Assembly: GCA_003427395.1 (NCBI GenBank)
Contig: BFEA01000217.1
Location: 1,138,785 to 1,167,603 of the forward strand
DNA length: 28,819 nucleotides
Direction of reading: 5' to 3'
DNA from: Chara braunii
Lineage: Eukaryota > Streptophyta > Charophyceae > Charales > Characeae
Position 1 is the first letter of the stretch. Each line of letters starts with the position of its first letter. The notes beneath the pieces were generated by a model. That model searched no databases. It was not told where the DNA came from and saw only the letters and a program-made list of their open reading frames with translations. Shown here one piece after another: positions 18,575 to 28,775 of this stretch. The translations under genes were made by a program, and so were the position numbers.

Positions 18575-21500
18575 TCCAGGATCTGATCATTTGCCGCTGT
18601 TTTTGGAATTGTTTTTGCATTTTGTTGTGCGCATGGGGAGAGATCAAACTTCGTTGCCAGAATGGGTGGTTAAAAATGAGGATTTTAGACGATTCCTGTT
18701 AGACTTTTGGGTCAAATGGCGCACCTCACAACCATTGTTTCCTTCTTTGGTTGACTTGTTTCAAGAAGGACTGCAGTATTTCATTGCTAACTCGCACTCG
18801 CAACTCTCAATAATCAACAACCGCATGGCTGACCTTACATGCAGAGCAACTTCGACAATAGTTAATGAACAACAACTAATGACAGATATGGATAGTCTCA
18901 GACAACAATGGACGCTGCAAACGCAGCCTGCGATAAGAGTCGTCACACACCGGAAGTGCATATCTTGGCTAATAAAAGGGAATCGAATGATTGCGCCTTT
19001 TTTCGAAGCCCCCCCCCCCCCCCCCTCCCCACCCCCCGAGGTATGGGTTGATCCTTGCTATGAAGCACCCATTTTTAGACACAGAGTCGCTCGCTGCTGA
19101 CACTGCAGCAATCATTCACAATATCTCATTGTTCTACGAGAGTCTGTTGGCATCACAAGCTCAGCATTCTGAGGAAGAATCGCTTGCTCAATTTCACTAA
19201 CCAATCTGGTCCAAATTGGACCGTAAGCTAACATAACTACAACTTCAAATGTTGGAAGTTGATATAACATAGCAAGAACTGACTGAAGCTGTTAAATCAT
19301 TGGCAAACCACGAAGCACCAGGGATTGATGGACTGCCCTCCACCCTTTTTAAACGATTTTCTCCTTTGTTGATTCCAAAACTTCTGACTGTGTGTTAAAC
19401 AATATGGGACGGGGGGGCTTTGCCCGCCCCTACATTAGAAGAAATTATCACGTCCGTCTTTAAAAAAGGGGATCGGACTGATGTCCGTAATTATCGACCG
19501 ATCACATTGATGCCTGCGGTTTATAAGACTTTCTCCAAAATTCTAACATCGAGATTGCAACGAGTTATATCGATAATCATTCATCCTTCGCGAACGGCCC
19601 TTTGGCCAGGGAGACAAATCCTCTACAATGTCATGACTGTGAAAAGATTTATAAAATTGATCACAGCAGAGAACAAGCAAATGGCAGTCATACTACTTGA
19701 TTTGGAGAAAGCGTATGATCGGGTAGGATGAGAATTCTTACAAGCCACGATGACGACATTTAGATTTGGACCCAAATTTTGTCATGCAGTCAAGGCGCTT
19801 CTGGTTGGGGCTGCCTCGCGACTGTGTGTTAACGGTACACTTTCCCCACCGATCTCTCTCTCTCGCTCGGTTAGGCAAAGGTTTCCTGTGGCCCCCTATT
19901 TGTACATATCATATGTTGAAGTTATGCACGTTTTGATCAGAAGCAACCACGACATTATGAGATTCCTTTTACCCTCAAGAGACATGTTAAAATCGGAAGT
20001 TGGATTCAGTGGTTTTACCCCCCTGCTGGATTGTGCCTTTGAAAAACTACAAGAGACTATCGACCTCTTTTGCCTTGTTTCACAAGCGGCGGTCAATTGG
20101 TCAAAATCCTCAGTCCTTGTGTCACCAGGAGCCCAACCCCCTCACCTTTGGGGTCTAAGGGTTGTGATGCCTGTTCAACTGTAACGTTTGTTGGGCCATC
20201 GAATATCATTCGATACCCAATTGCGATTGGATTCTACTTTTTCACCGGCGGCGCTTTGTGCTGCCTTCTAGCCTTGGACTACTCATAAAGGGGTGAGCCC
20301 TTATGAACGATCTTTGGTCATCAACAATGCTTGCTTTTCTACATTTTGGTATCATCGATCGATTTATCAACTTGATTCCTTCTCTCTACAGACAGTGCGC
20401 CACCTCACTACGCATTACCTTTGGAAAGAAGAAATAAACCAAAATAACTACTTACCCAAAGTGGCTTAGGAAGTGATCATATAGCCCAAACAGAAAGCAG
20501 GACTGGTTGTGTTAGACCCAGAAAGACAAATAGCGGCACTGTTGGCAAGATGTATACTGTCGGCTCTAATGGTCGACTCCACCTTTGTGTGGAAACAACT
20601 AACAGAACCTGCTCTTCTGTCAATTTGGGGCTGGGAGAACCCCAAACATGTATGGTTAGCTTCGATTACTGACTCATATCTTAGGAAATGGTTGTCGTCA
20701 GATATATGGGGAGGAATATTAAAGGCATGGAAACATGTTGCCCCTGCCCTGCAACCACCACCAATGATCATGACGCGGATACTTACTCAACCTTTGTTTC
20801 ATAATCCGCTTATCTACACTACGCAGGGAATTCCTTTCCAATGTCACGGATTGGAAACTTTTAGTAACGCTTGGATGGCACGAGGCATAGGGACAGTAGC
20901 TGATATTTGGGACCCAGTTTTGGCGGAGTGGAAATCTTTTGAGATGCTGACGCCTTCGCTATTTGGTCTTTGGCACCAACGACACCATCTGCAACAGCTA
21001 CAACAAGCGATCCCGGATGCTTGGGTCGGGGTTTTAAGAGTAGGTCTTGTTCTTGTTCATAGAATGTGGTACAAACTCTCACACCATGAACAACCATTGC
21101 AAATTTGGTTAATGGAAAGCTATTCGGAGGAAACTCAAATTTCACACTCTTGTTGGGTGGTGCAAGACGGTTTTTTTTGTATGGGAACAACCTTGACATT
21201 GACCATAAATCAAAAGCATTTGCCGCCTGTTCAAGATCTGATGCCTGTTTGTGTTTTGGAAACAGCAACATGCTATCGCCCTTTTTGTCTTTCTTGCCCT
21301 TCTTACTTTTGTTAGTGGACCCAAGGGATTGGGCCTGGGAACACCCCTTGCACAAAAACGAAATGGTACATATGCATTGCTATTCGACCAAACTGGGATA
21401 TCTGCTTTCTACCTCCCAGGTTGATATTAACTGGACGGTGGCTCGTAGATGGCTGGCAACAGGATGGATCGAAGACTCGCTGACAAGATTGCTAGAAGTG

Positions 21501-22115
21501 TTATCCAGATTTTGGGTGAATCTGATGGACTTGGTTTTTGTCAAGCATGCTAGTTTCTTATGGCTTATGGTGCACCAAGCACTCCCAGTGGCATTTTGGT
21601 GCGCAAAACGCACTCCTAAGGCACTGACTGAATGCCAGATATGCCTCAGGACTCGGATGGAAGACCTGCAACATTTTATGTTGTATTGCGACATTGCTCG
21701 ACCCTTTTGGGACTGGTGGAGGCATTCGGAAATTCATGTCCCGGGAAACACATCCAGATGGATAGATCAATTTCTGTTAATGGAAACTACAGCGAGGCGA
21801 TCACCTTTCCCACAATGTTTCACATACGTAGAAGAGACACTCAGGGGTGCAATACTGTTGACTCTTTGGACACTAAGGAAGTCAGTGACCAGACGGGGAG
21901 ACAGGCTGACGCCGCCAATGGTCCGAGCAGAGGTCAAATATGGCATAAAACACACGATACAAGCTGACTGGGAGTACATGGTGCAGCGGAAGGGGTTTAC
22001 TAGGAAGGCAATGCAATTCTTTACTACACGTTGTGGTGCCTTTGCGGGACTTGTAACAGTGGATTGGCCCCCGGGACAATTACCTTGTTTGCTTTTTTCA
22101 AGGTTTTTATTGTGA
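18575..22115 (+). pseudogene. LINE ORF2, nearly full RT-to-C-terminus, inactivated
   Basis: Starts inside the endonuclease tail (GSDHLPL at about 18578), so it is 5' truncated. It shifts frame at a C run (19010-19024), then keeps one frame to about 20130 with stops (19198, 19234, 19270 region, 19396, 19729). RT landmarks are HEAPGIDGLPSTLFKRF (about 19310-19360), RNYRPITLMP (about 19485), ILLDLEKAYDRV (motif A Asp, about 19690-19728) and RQRFPVAPYLY (motif B, normally RQGCPLSP). The catalytic (F/Y)ADD is missing where expected near 20020; a short deletion is likely. The thumb/connection segment (VNWSKSSVLV, then after local shifts LVVLDPERQIAALLA) and the C-terminal zinc region (CQICL...HFMLYC...FWDWW, about 21636-21720) follow, ending at 22115 in another frame. 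The full enzyme would make element cDNA at nicked target DNA. This copy cannot. Confidence 0.9.
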
Positions 22116-22430
22116 TTGAAACATAGTGGGTGACAAATTTGTAGGACTGTTCATGAATTCTGTTAGCATGATAGTTCAGGCTAGAACTACTCTTAATTCC
22201 TCAATATTTGGATAGGATAGGGTACGTAGAATGCTGCCGGCGAAGTTAGAATAATCTGTACAATTGGTAGAAGAGATCAAGAGAAGAAAAAATTTTGCAC
22301 TTGACATAGTCGTGGCATGAGCTTTGTCTAGTCGAAGAGCCTTGCTCAGCTCAGGGCTGCGGCGACTTCTTGTAAGGGACGTCGGGCTCGTTTCCCGACT
22401 TGCATATTAATAAACAATTGATATTTTCTT
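22116..22430 (+). other. LINE 3' UTR with terminal hairpin
   Basis: Non-coding tail of the preceding LINE. CTTGTAAGGGAC leads into the hairpin GTCGGG (22381-22386), loop CTCGTTT, CCCGAC (22394-22399). The LINE at 24655 has TTGTAAAAGGGGAC followed by GCTGGG, CCCGTTT, CCCAGC. Leader and loop are kept and the stem covaries, so this is a good candidate for the RNA end recognised by the LINE RT. AATAAA follows at about 22411. No long A-tail is visible. Confidence 0.65.
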
Positions 22431-22700
22431 AAACCACCAGTACCTCGTCCAGTGTTGGAAAATTATGATGTCTTGGCCAGTACCCGAACTTTTCGGGGGT
22501 GGGACACAGGGTCGGCAATGTCCCATAAATCTGAATTTTATAATGTCTCGAGTGAACGAAAAAGAGAAAAAAAAAATGCTTTCTCTACTGCAATGATGTC
22601 GGGTTGGGTAGTCCAGGAGGTCGTGCTCACAATCTTCCTCCACAGAATGCACCTTACAGGTAAGGCGATCACATTCTGAATGTTACTGGTTCTTTTTTTC
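22431..22700 (-). other. Possible element end in antisense; no gene
   Basis: On the minus strand a frame ends RYWWFKK, using GAGGTACTGGTGGTTTAA, the same words that precede the A run at 23593. The rest has no recognised domain. It abuts the LINE 3' end, so a second retroelement inserted in antisense is possible. Confidence 0.3.
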
Positions 22701-22704
22701 ATGG

Positions 22705-23185
22705 CTACGATCCGGACGTCAGGACCGCCGTCCGGACAGTCTGGATTCAGTCCGGAATCCAGACGTCCGGTCTGGAAGGTCCGGATCTGGCAAATTTCGA
22801 GGAAAAAAAAAAAAAAAAAACGGTCCAGGACCCTTCCCATTAAGGAGCCAAGCCCCCAAAATTGTTTTGGGGGGTTTTCAGGCCCGTTTATGCTTTTTTT
22901 GGGGGTCCGGACATGCTCTCTCTCTATAGTAATTCTGACATGACTCTGAGGCAAAAGTGGTTTGCATTGTTATTCTGCATAACATACTTTTTTTTCATAT
23001 TTTTTTATTTTTTTATATTTTTTAATGGTCCGAACATTTCCGGACTTGTCTAGACGTCCGGACCATCCGGATCCCCCCATGTCCGGAGGTCCGGAAATGT
23101 CCGGAATTCCGAGCGTCCGGAAACTACCGGACATGGGTCTGGTTCCATGTCCGGAAATGTTCGGGTCCGGATCCGGGTCCAGGTC
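22705..23185. repeat. TCCGGA-rich low-complexity DNA
   Basis: About 17 TCCGGA-like palindromes (mostly GTCCGGA) in two clusters, about 22705-22800 and 23035-23185, with one more near 22905. The clusters are separated by AT-rich DNA with A and T runs. The motif is spaced irregularly, 8-25 bases apart. No protein is supported. Confidence 0.8.
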
Positions 23186-23588
23186 CGGCGTAGCCATGCT
23201 TTTTTTTTTGTTGGGCGTGTGTTTCTTATGAGTCCCCTGTCCGTGAATTGCTCAACCTGTCCGTGATTTGTTCAAGCTGTGTTTTGTCAGAGGATTGTAA
23301 GGCTCATCACACTGGCACTTAGGAGAATGTGACAACTTGGCCACGGTGCTGAGATGCCCTCACTGAGGCCACACTCACACTACCATTATATACAACTGCA
23401 ATCACGGCCAAAGCTTTGTTTCCTTTTTTTTCCCTTCTTTTCTGAGGTTCACGTCCTCAACTTTTCTTCTTCATTTTTGTTTTTTCCGTGAGAGTACCAG
23501 AAAGAAAACAGAGTGGTACACAGGCTCGGCAAAATTCGGAGCGCAGTGAAATTCAGCGTCAGCAAAAACAAGCTCGGAGGTACTGGTG

Positions 23589-23625
<37 letters not shown>

Positions 23626-24135
23626 ATAAGGCAACAAAACTGCCTTAGGAATAGCGAAAATAATATGTGCACCTCCACCTCGCGTCACCATTGAGATTCA
23701 ACCATAACATGGTTTCCGCACGTCTGACGTATGACCTCTCACGATCAATAAAGACGGTTCATACGTGCTTCTTATAAGCCTTCTCCTTTACTATACTTAT
23801 CCACTCGAATTGTCTTTCTACTATATTTACACATTCTCTATAATGTATATAAGACTTGCGAGTGTGTTAGGATATGGTGATTTCTTTTATAATTGTCCTA
23901 AGGTTGAGAAACTTAAGAGTATGAGTTACTACTGCTATTATTGAGGCTTCCATTCAAAGCTTATGTCACTTTTCTTTTTCACCGTCGGCACCAGACATGA
24001 TTTTTTTTGTCTCGATTCGTCTCAATACACGGAGGAGTGCCCTACCTGCATGCTTTCTTTTAATTAATTTAATAATCCAGATTGTTCAAACTTTACCATT
24101 TTTCTTCCTTCTTGCATATATATGGATTTTTAATT
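23186..24135. other. No supported gene; 32-nt A run at 23593-23624
   Basis: AT-rich sequence. CTCGGAGGTACTGGTGGTTT runs straight into 32 A, which looks like the 3' end of a polyadenylated retrocopy, but no target duplication is seen. AAGGCA/TGCCTT is inverted just after it. Hydrophobic plus-strand frames near 24000-24180 are probably shadows. Confidence 0.45.
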
Positions 24136-24425
24136 TCAATCCGGTTGGTTTGACCGAATATATGGTCTTGGACTATGGATGATTCTGTACCTAATACCAT
24201 TATCACATTTTTCATCGAGGTGATTCTTATTCAATATGGTATCAATAGTTATACTGCTATGACATTCTTATCTGTTTGCCTATCTTCAATAACAAGATTC
24301 TGTTCGTTATAATAAGACCTCTTAATTGGTGAACCACATAAAGCAAAAGACTTCTCATAATCTATACCTTTGATTCTCACTTCACCTAACTTAATTTGTG
24401 ATGGAATAGCAACATGAGTCAATTC
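24136..24425 (-). pseudogene. Unrecognised AT-rich coding-like segment, frameshifted
   Basis: Two adjacent minus-strand frames read like one protein. 24425-24249 gives THVAIPSQIKLGEVRIKG, then IDYEKSFALCGSPIKRSYYN and VIEDRQTDKNVIAV, stop. A frame one base over, to the stop at 24136, gives TIDTILNKNHLDEKCDNGIR and YRIIHSPRPYIRS. Residue mix and balance of charged and hydrophobic positions are protein-like, and codons are AT-ending, unlike the LINE pieces. Neither frame has a Met. I know no family for it. A decayed gene, organelle or viral remnant are all open; chance is also possible. Confidence 0.3.
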
Positions 24426-24654
24426 TCAATAGTAGTTTGAGACTTAGATCGAGTGAAGATTTTATACCTCCAAAAGAATCAATTAGACAATATTACTGAG
24501 GCTCGCCAGGGTTGGTGCTACTTAAAAGTGATCTCTTACAATGTATGCAAAGTGCATATTCCATGATAATATTTTGCTACTCAATCAGATAATAAGATAT
24601 GCCAAACAAAGAAACACAGAGAGTCTTATTGTTTATTGACTTGAAAAGACAGAC
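24426..24654. other. No feature seen
   Basis: AT-rich unique sequence between the unrecognised segment and the next LINE; the LINE 5' truncation point is near 24655-24690 without a clear target duplication. Confidence 0.5.
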
Positions 24655-25674
24655 CATCATGTGGGTTGTGATGGTCACCTCTTGCCTGCTTTGCCACTGA
24701 CAAACGACCAGGGAGATTGTATTATGGAAGCCCACGAGCCTGACCTGCTTGGGGCGAGACTGATAAAGCTGACACGGAACGCCAACTTCGACTTTGAAGA
24801 GAGTCCGGAAAGACTGATGAACATAAGAGTAGTGGAAGATCAGAAAGAGGGCCTCTTTGCCTATGAAGCCTCAACCCCAATCGAGGCCCTACCTTTTGAT
24901 CCGGCTGAGTGAGAATGGACAAATGGGAAACCCATGCACATATGGGACTACACAGTTCGAGGGGGCTACAAGGATTCGAGATAGACACTCCCAATTAACC
25001 ATACCATAGCCGCAAGATGGACACGGGACTCACCCATGGACCCGACACTCCTGCACAACCTCCCCTGAGCCAAATATGCCAAAATAATGCCCACAAATCT
25101 CCGCTCGCTGCAGTGGCAGATCATGCACCGATGCCTCCCCACTCCCTCGAATTGGCTCGTGTCCAGAACTAACTTGGAACAGAAAGGTCAGCTATCCGCG
25201 ATATGCGCCTATTGTGGCGGCCTTCCCCCCCTGCTTGTGCGACCCTAGAGCACTGCCTCCTGGCATGCCCAATGGTCGCCCAAATCTGGCAATGGTGGGA
25301 TGCCGCCTTCCACTCCCTAACAGCATACCACATTCCATGGGACCTCGGTCTCCTGCTGCTGGAGAAGAACCTCCACCATCTCACCCAATGCTCCCCCTAC
25401 GCAGTGAACCTGTTTTCATATACAAGGCTCCACGTCCTCATGCTGGCATGGCGAGCCAGGTGCTCGTTTGAGCGGAAAGACCACCAATTTGGCTTCCAGC
25501 AGGCCCAACAAGCGTTGGAAGAAGTCATCAGATCCCACACACACGAAGCCTGGAAAACCATGAAACAAGCTCATAGGGGGGAAAAGGAACCACAGGCCAA
25601 AACTGCCATCATCGACTTCTATATTAACCAAACATGGCAAGACTACACGGTTCGAGTGAATTGGATGCGGAACT
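24655..25674 (+). pseudogene. LINE ORF2 C-terminal fragment
   Basis: The plus frame from 24661 shares the landmarks of the 430-1605 fragment in the same order: TPIEALPFDPAE (about 24875-24910), LRSLQWQIMHRCLP (about 25095-25140), NLEQKG and CAYC (about 25205-25216). Three in-frame stops interrupt it (TGA 24910, TAG about 24987, TGA about 25069). A frameshift at a C run near 25225 moves the rest to the frame EHCLLACPMVAQIWQWW, then LHVLMLAWRARCSFERKDHQF, ending in TGA at 25674. The Cys/His cluster is thus split over two frames. It belongs to the same superfamily as the first fragment but is clearly diverged, so the two are not recent copies of each other. Confidence 0.85.
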
Positions 25675-25676
25675 GA

Positions 25677-25806
25677 ACATCCCGTGGAAGCCCTAGAGAT
25701 CCTCAGAACAGACCCGGACGAGAAGACCCATGAATGACTTCCACATCCCGTACCTCCAAACTAACTTCATTCTTCTCCCGCACCCCTCCATACCCGCTCA
25801 GCCTCC

Positions 25807-25895
<89 letters not shown>

Positions 25896-26595
25896 TGCAC
25901 CCCCTGGCCCCGTCACACTCTGACGAGATGTGGATCCAGCAAGGAATGCAAGCAACACGACTAATGCAAGACACAAACTGTCACGGGGCATCATGATGGC
26001 AGAACAACACACAGACTCTGGCAGAGACAAGACTAAGAAGACAGCTCCCGAAGCCCAGCTAAAGGAACCTGGAGGAAGGGGGACGGGAGGCATGACGAAG
26101 GATCGCCACCCGAGACACAGCCTTATCCTGGAGTGCGAGCCAAGAAGCTGATACCCTGCCAGTGTCGCAGCGAAGGCCAGGACTGAGAAGGGACTGAGAA
26201 GGACTGAGAAAGATATGTGCCCTGCAGCCTAAGGCCGAACCAAGCTCTAACTCAGGGCCGAAAAGTCAAGGCCCTCATAAGTCTCAGGGGAAAGGGTTCA
26301 GGGGGTTCGCCGCCTGACGGTAGATGAACAACTTAAGGATATGCAACAGTTTGGGAGAGTAGCACCAGGATGGTGCAGCTCGAAGGCCCGACTGTTGGAC
26401 TGTGCTGGACCCCCCTCCCCTCCTCTGGTCACAATGTCTTTTGTTCTCTGAAAATTTTGTAAAAGGGGACGCTGGGCCCGTTTCCCAGCAGGTGCAGCTC
26501 CCCACTAATAGATGGAGCCTCCCAGAGAGCAGCTTGAGAGGTCTGCTCCTACCAGCATCTCAAGCTGCCTCCCGAGATCGTTAAAAAAAAAAAAA
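25677..26595 (+). other. LINE 3' UTR with poly(C), two hairpins and A-tail
   Basis: Non-coding tail of the preceding ORF2. It contains the 88-C run, then TTGTAAAAGGGGAC and the hairpin GCTGGG (26471-26476), CCCGTTT, CCCAGC (26484-26489). A second hairpin follows, GCTCC (26497-26501) with GGAGC (26514-26518), also present at 15384-15408. The element ends in about 13 A (to 26595). The first hairpin corresponds to 22381-22399 with compensatory stem changes. Confidence 0.65.
25808..25895. repeat. Poly(C) run, 88 bases
   Basis: Uninterrupted C run, poly(G) on the other strand. Its true length is uncertain because such runs are hard to sequence. Pro- or Gly-only frames over it are not genes. Confidence 0.97.
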
Positions 26596-26844
26596 GCCCA
26601 GTGAGGCAAGGTGACCCTATAGCCCCTCTGAGATTGTCATTGTCATGGAAATTATAGCCGACAATGATAATGTCTAACACAGATATAGCAAATTCGATGC
26701 GACGATAAACCCCTAATCACATAATATGGTTGTCTTCTTCTTCCCATCCCGAGTTTACTGGGAGAACTAAGGAGGAGGTCATCAAAGTCCTAGAGATCAG
26801 GTTGGCAGCGTTGGGACCAACCCATAAGCATGCAGAGATTCTAG
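26596..26844. other. No supported gene
   Basis: Unique sequence between the A-tail of one LINE and the next LINE fragment. It may include the decayed start of the latter (EVIKVLEIRLAALGPTHKHAE frame at about 26775-26840), which I cannot assign. Confidence 0.4.
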
Positions 26845-27464
26845 TTGATATACTCATCGACCGTTCACAACTCGTTGGTACAGAGAGATCCGCAAATTAA
26901 TCATGTTATACAGGCGTCTATCCATTACAAGGCAGCTTTTTGGCCCCTCCTACGTAAACGGCTCCAACACTTGAAGATGACACGATCAACCTTTTTTTTT
27001 TTTTACAAGAAAAGCCCTTGTGTAAGCCCTCCTTTTGTGGAATGGTTAAACAAAGGAATTTCTACAGCAGGGGACATAAACAAAGTGGGGTTTACAATAG
27101 GGGACCTGTGGGATGTGGCAAACAACATGTGGAAGACGGAGTACCTCAGGAACGAACCAACGGGGAAAGACTTTAGAAGGAGGGAGGGAGGTTAGCCTGA
27201 GTAAGGGAACTGGAAGCAAGGCCAACCGCTAAGCAAGGCGACTGGATGGTCCCCTCCTCACAACTCTTATTTGGAATCCTCACAGGCTGAAGCTGGGTTA
27301 GCAGCTTATGAGCCAAAATTACCTGGGGCCAGATGCCTTGCTCCCAGCTGATTAAAGAGTCGTAGGAGATAACCTCACAGGCCTTTACACATCTGAACCA
27401 AACACCCAACACCCCCATCAGCTCCCTTCCATTTGATCCGATGAGTGGATCAGGCTGGGCTGTA

Positions 27465-27513
<49 letters not shown>

Positions 27514-28250
27514 TGGGCTGTAAGAGAGATCCAGATGAGCCATTCTAGTTTTGGAATTATACTACGAAGCAAGGTAATATGATTTTCCAAATATTGATAC
27601 GCGTTTCATCACACAAAGGAAATCGTAGCGCACAGATGGCTTAGGGACTGACTACTATTTTAAGTGCAACCCTCTCTCGCGGGGAAGGTATGCTCACATT
27701 TTGTCTACCGCCCCGCCCAACCGCCCAACCGCGGATCGTTTGGTGACTACCATCTTCACCCGAATAGAGCACCCAGTCATTATCGCTGTATCAAGACTGG
27801 AAGATGCCCCAAATACCACTATAACGATAGTGCGTTCAATCAGGTGAAGACAGCAGATCCTCTCTTCTCTACTCCTCCCCCCTCCCTGAAGACAGTAGAT
27901 CAAATGTGGAAACAAAGAGAGCTTCTGCCTCCAATTTCCAGTTACTGTATGAAGGGTTAGCATGCCCATGGCAGAACAAATCTTGCGTCGGTGGGATGCA
28001 GCCGGGTCGGAACTAAGAGGAGGAGCCCTTCCATGGAAGACCCGACTGTTAATGTTATGTACCTCCATGATTATCCAAATTATCCCCCCGAAGTGGAACC
28101 AATACAAAATAAAGTTTAATAAACCTCTTTTCTTTCACCAGGCTTACGTAGTTTTAATGGCAGCCTCGAAAGCCCGCTGCTCTTATGAGAGAAAGGAACA
28201 CGCTTTTGAAAGGGATAGGCAGAGTTCTACAGGAGTGTGGGGTAGGGGGA
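26845..28250 (+). pseudogene. LINE ORF2 C-terminal fragment, heavily decayed
   Basis: Spread over several frames but in the right order: VEWLNKGIS and IGDLWDVANNMWK (about 27040-27130), QGDWMVP (about 27235), SSLPFDPMSGSGW (about 27420-27460), then after the poly(A) insert RSKVI...AHRWLRD (to about 27650) and finally ACPMAEQILRRWDAA-like sequence with VVLMAASKARCSYERKEHAF (27962-28210). The last block closely parallels LHVLMLAWRARCSFERKDHQF of the LINE at 24655. Multiple stops and shifts make it the most degraded LINE copy here. No 3' hairpin was found after it; purine-rich GCAAAGGGCAGG repeats follow to 28330. Confidence 0.7.
27453..27524 (+). mobile_element. Orphan poly(A) insertion with 14-bp target duplication
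   Basis: GGCTGGGCTGTAAG stands at 27453-27466 and again at 27511-27524. Between them are one C and 43 uninterrupted A. The insert lies within the decayed LINE and has no body, only a tail. This is the expected product when target-primed reverse transcription stops inside the poly(A). Confidence 0.85.
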
Positions 28251-28420
28251 AGTGGAGTGCAAAGGGCAGGAGAGAAATATGTGAAGGGCAGGGTAGAATA
28301 TAACATGCAAAGGGCAGGGGAGAGGTATACGACAAACTTTGCAGAATTCTAAATACTCACCACTGGAACAGACTAATCTAGAATGGCGCAGGAGGTCAGT
28401 TCGTGTTTGGGTTGCATAAG
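28251..28420. other. Purine-rich short repeats
   Basis: GCAAAGGGCAGG and close variants occur three times between about 28259 and 28315. No coding sense. Confidence 0.5.
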
Positions 28421-28480
28421 ATTTTGAGCTGAGCAGCAGCTATTGCCTAGATTTTGAGTTGAGCAGCAGCTATTGCCTAT
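28421..28480. repeat. 30-bp tandem duplication
   Basis: Two adjacent 30-bp units at 28421-28450 and 28451-28480, beginning ATTTTGAG and containing GAGCAGCAGCTATTGCCTA. They differ at two positions. Confidence 0.95.
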
Positions 28481-28772
28481 GGTAAGTGGCCACCCCTACA
28501 GACCAGACAGGACCGGTTCGTGAGTGGACTGTGAAAACACCGCATCCAATTATCACAGTTGCTGCATCAAATGCCACGGCGCAGACATATGTCACAGGCT
28601 ACGTGGCTCCTTTTACATACTAGGAACACGGAGGCACGTCGACCAGAATTATACAGGCATCGCCGTTCTGTGTATGTGGGTGTGGGTGTGACCTGTGTGG
28701 GTATGGATAGGGGTGTGGGTGTGCACACACAGGCACGCCCACTCATTTCTTGCGCATGTTAACCTCGCGTAT

Positions 28773-28775
<3 letters not shown>
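28481..28775. other. No supported gene; GT-rich patch
   Basis: Unique sequence with a degenerate GTGGGTGTG stretch at about 28674-28725 before the terminal microsatellite. Confidence 0.5.

Noticed and set aside
18550-18580. TTTTCTTTCCAG as the acceptor of a host gene leading into GSDHLPL
   Set aside because: The coding downstream is LINE endonuclease tail; the acceptor-like string is at the truncation point and no upstream exon is seen.
25703-26093. Poly-Gly or poly-Pro proteins
   Set aside because: They are translations of the homopolymer run.
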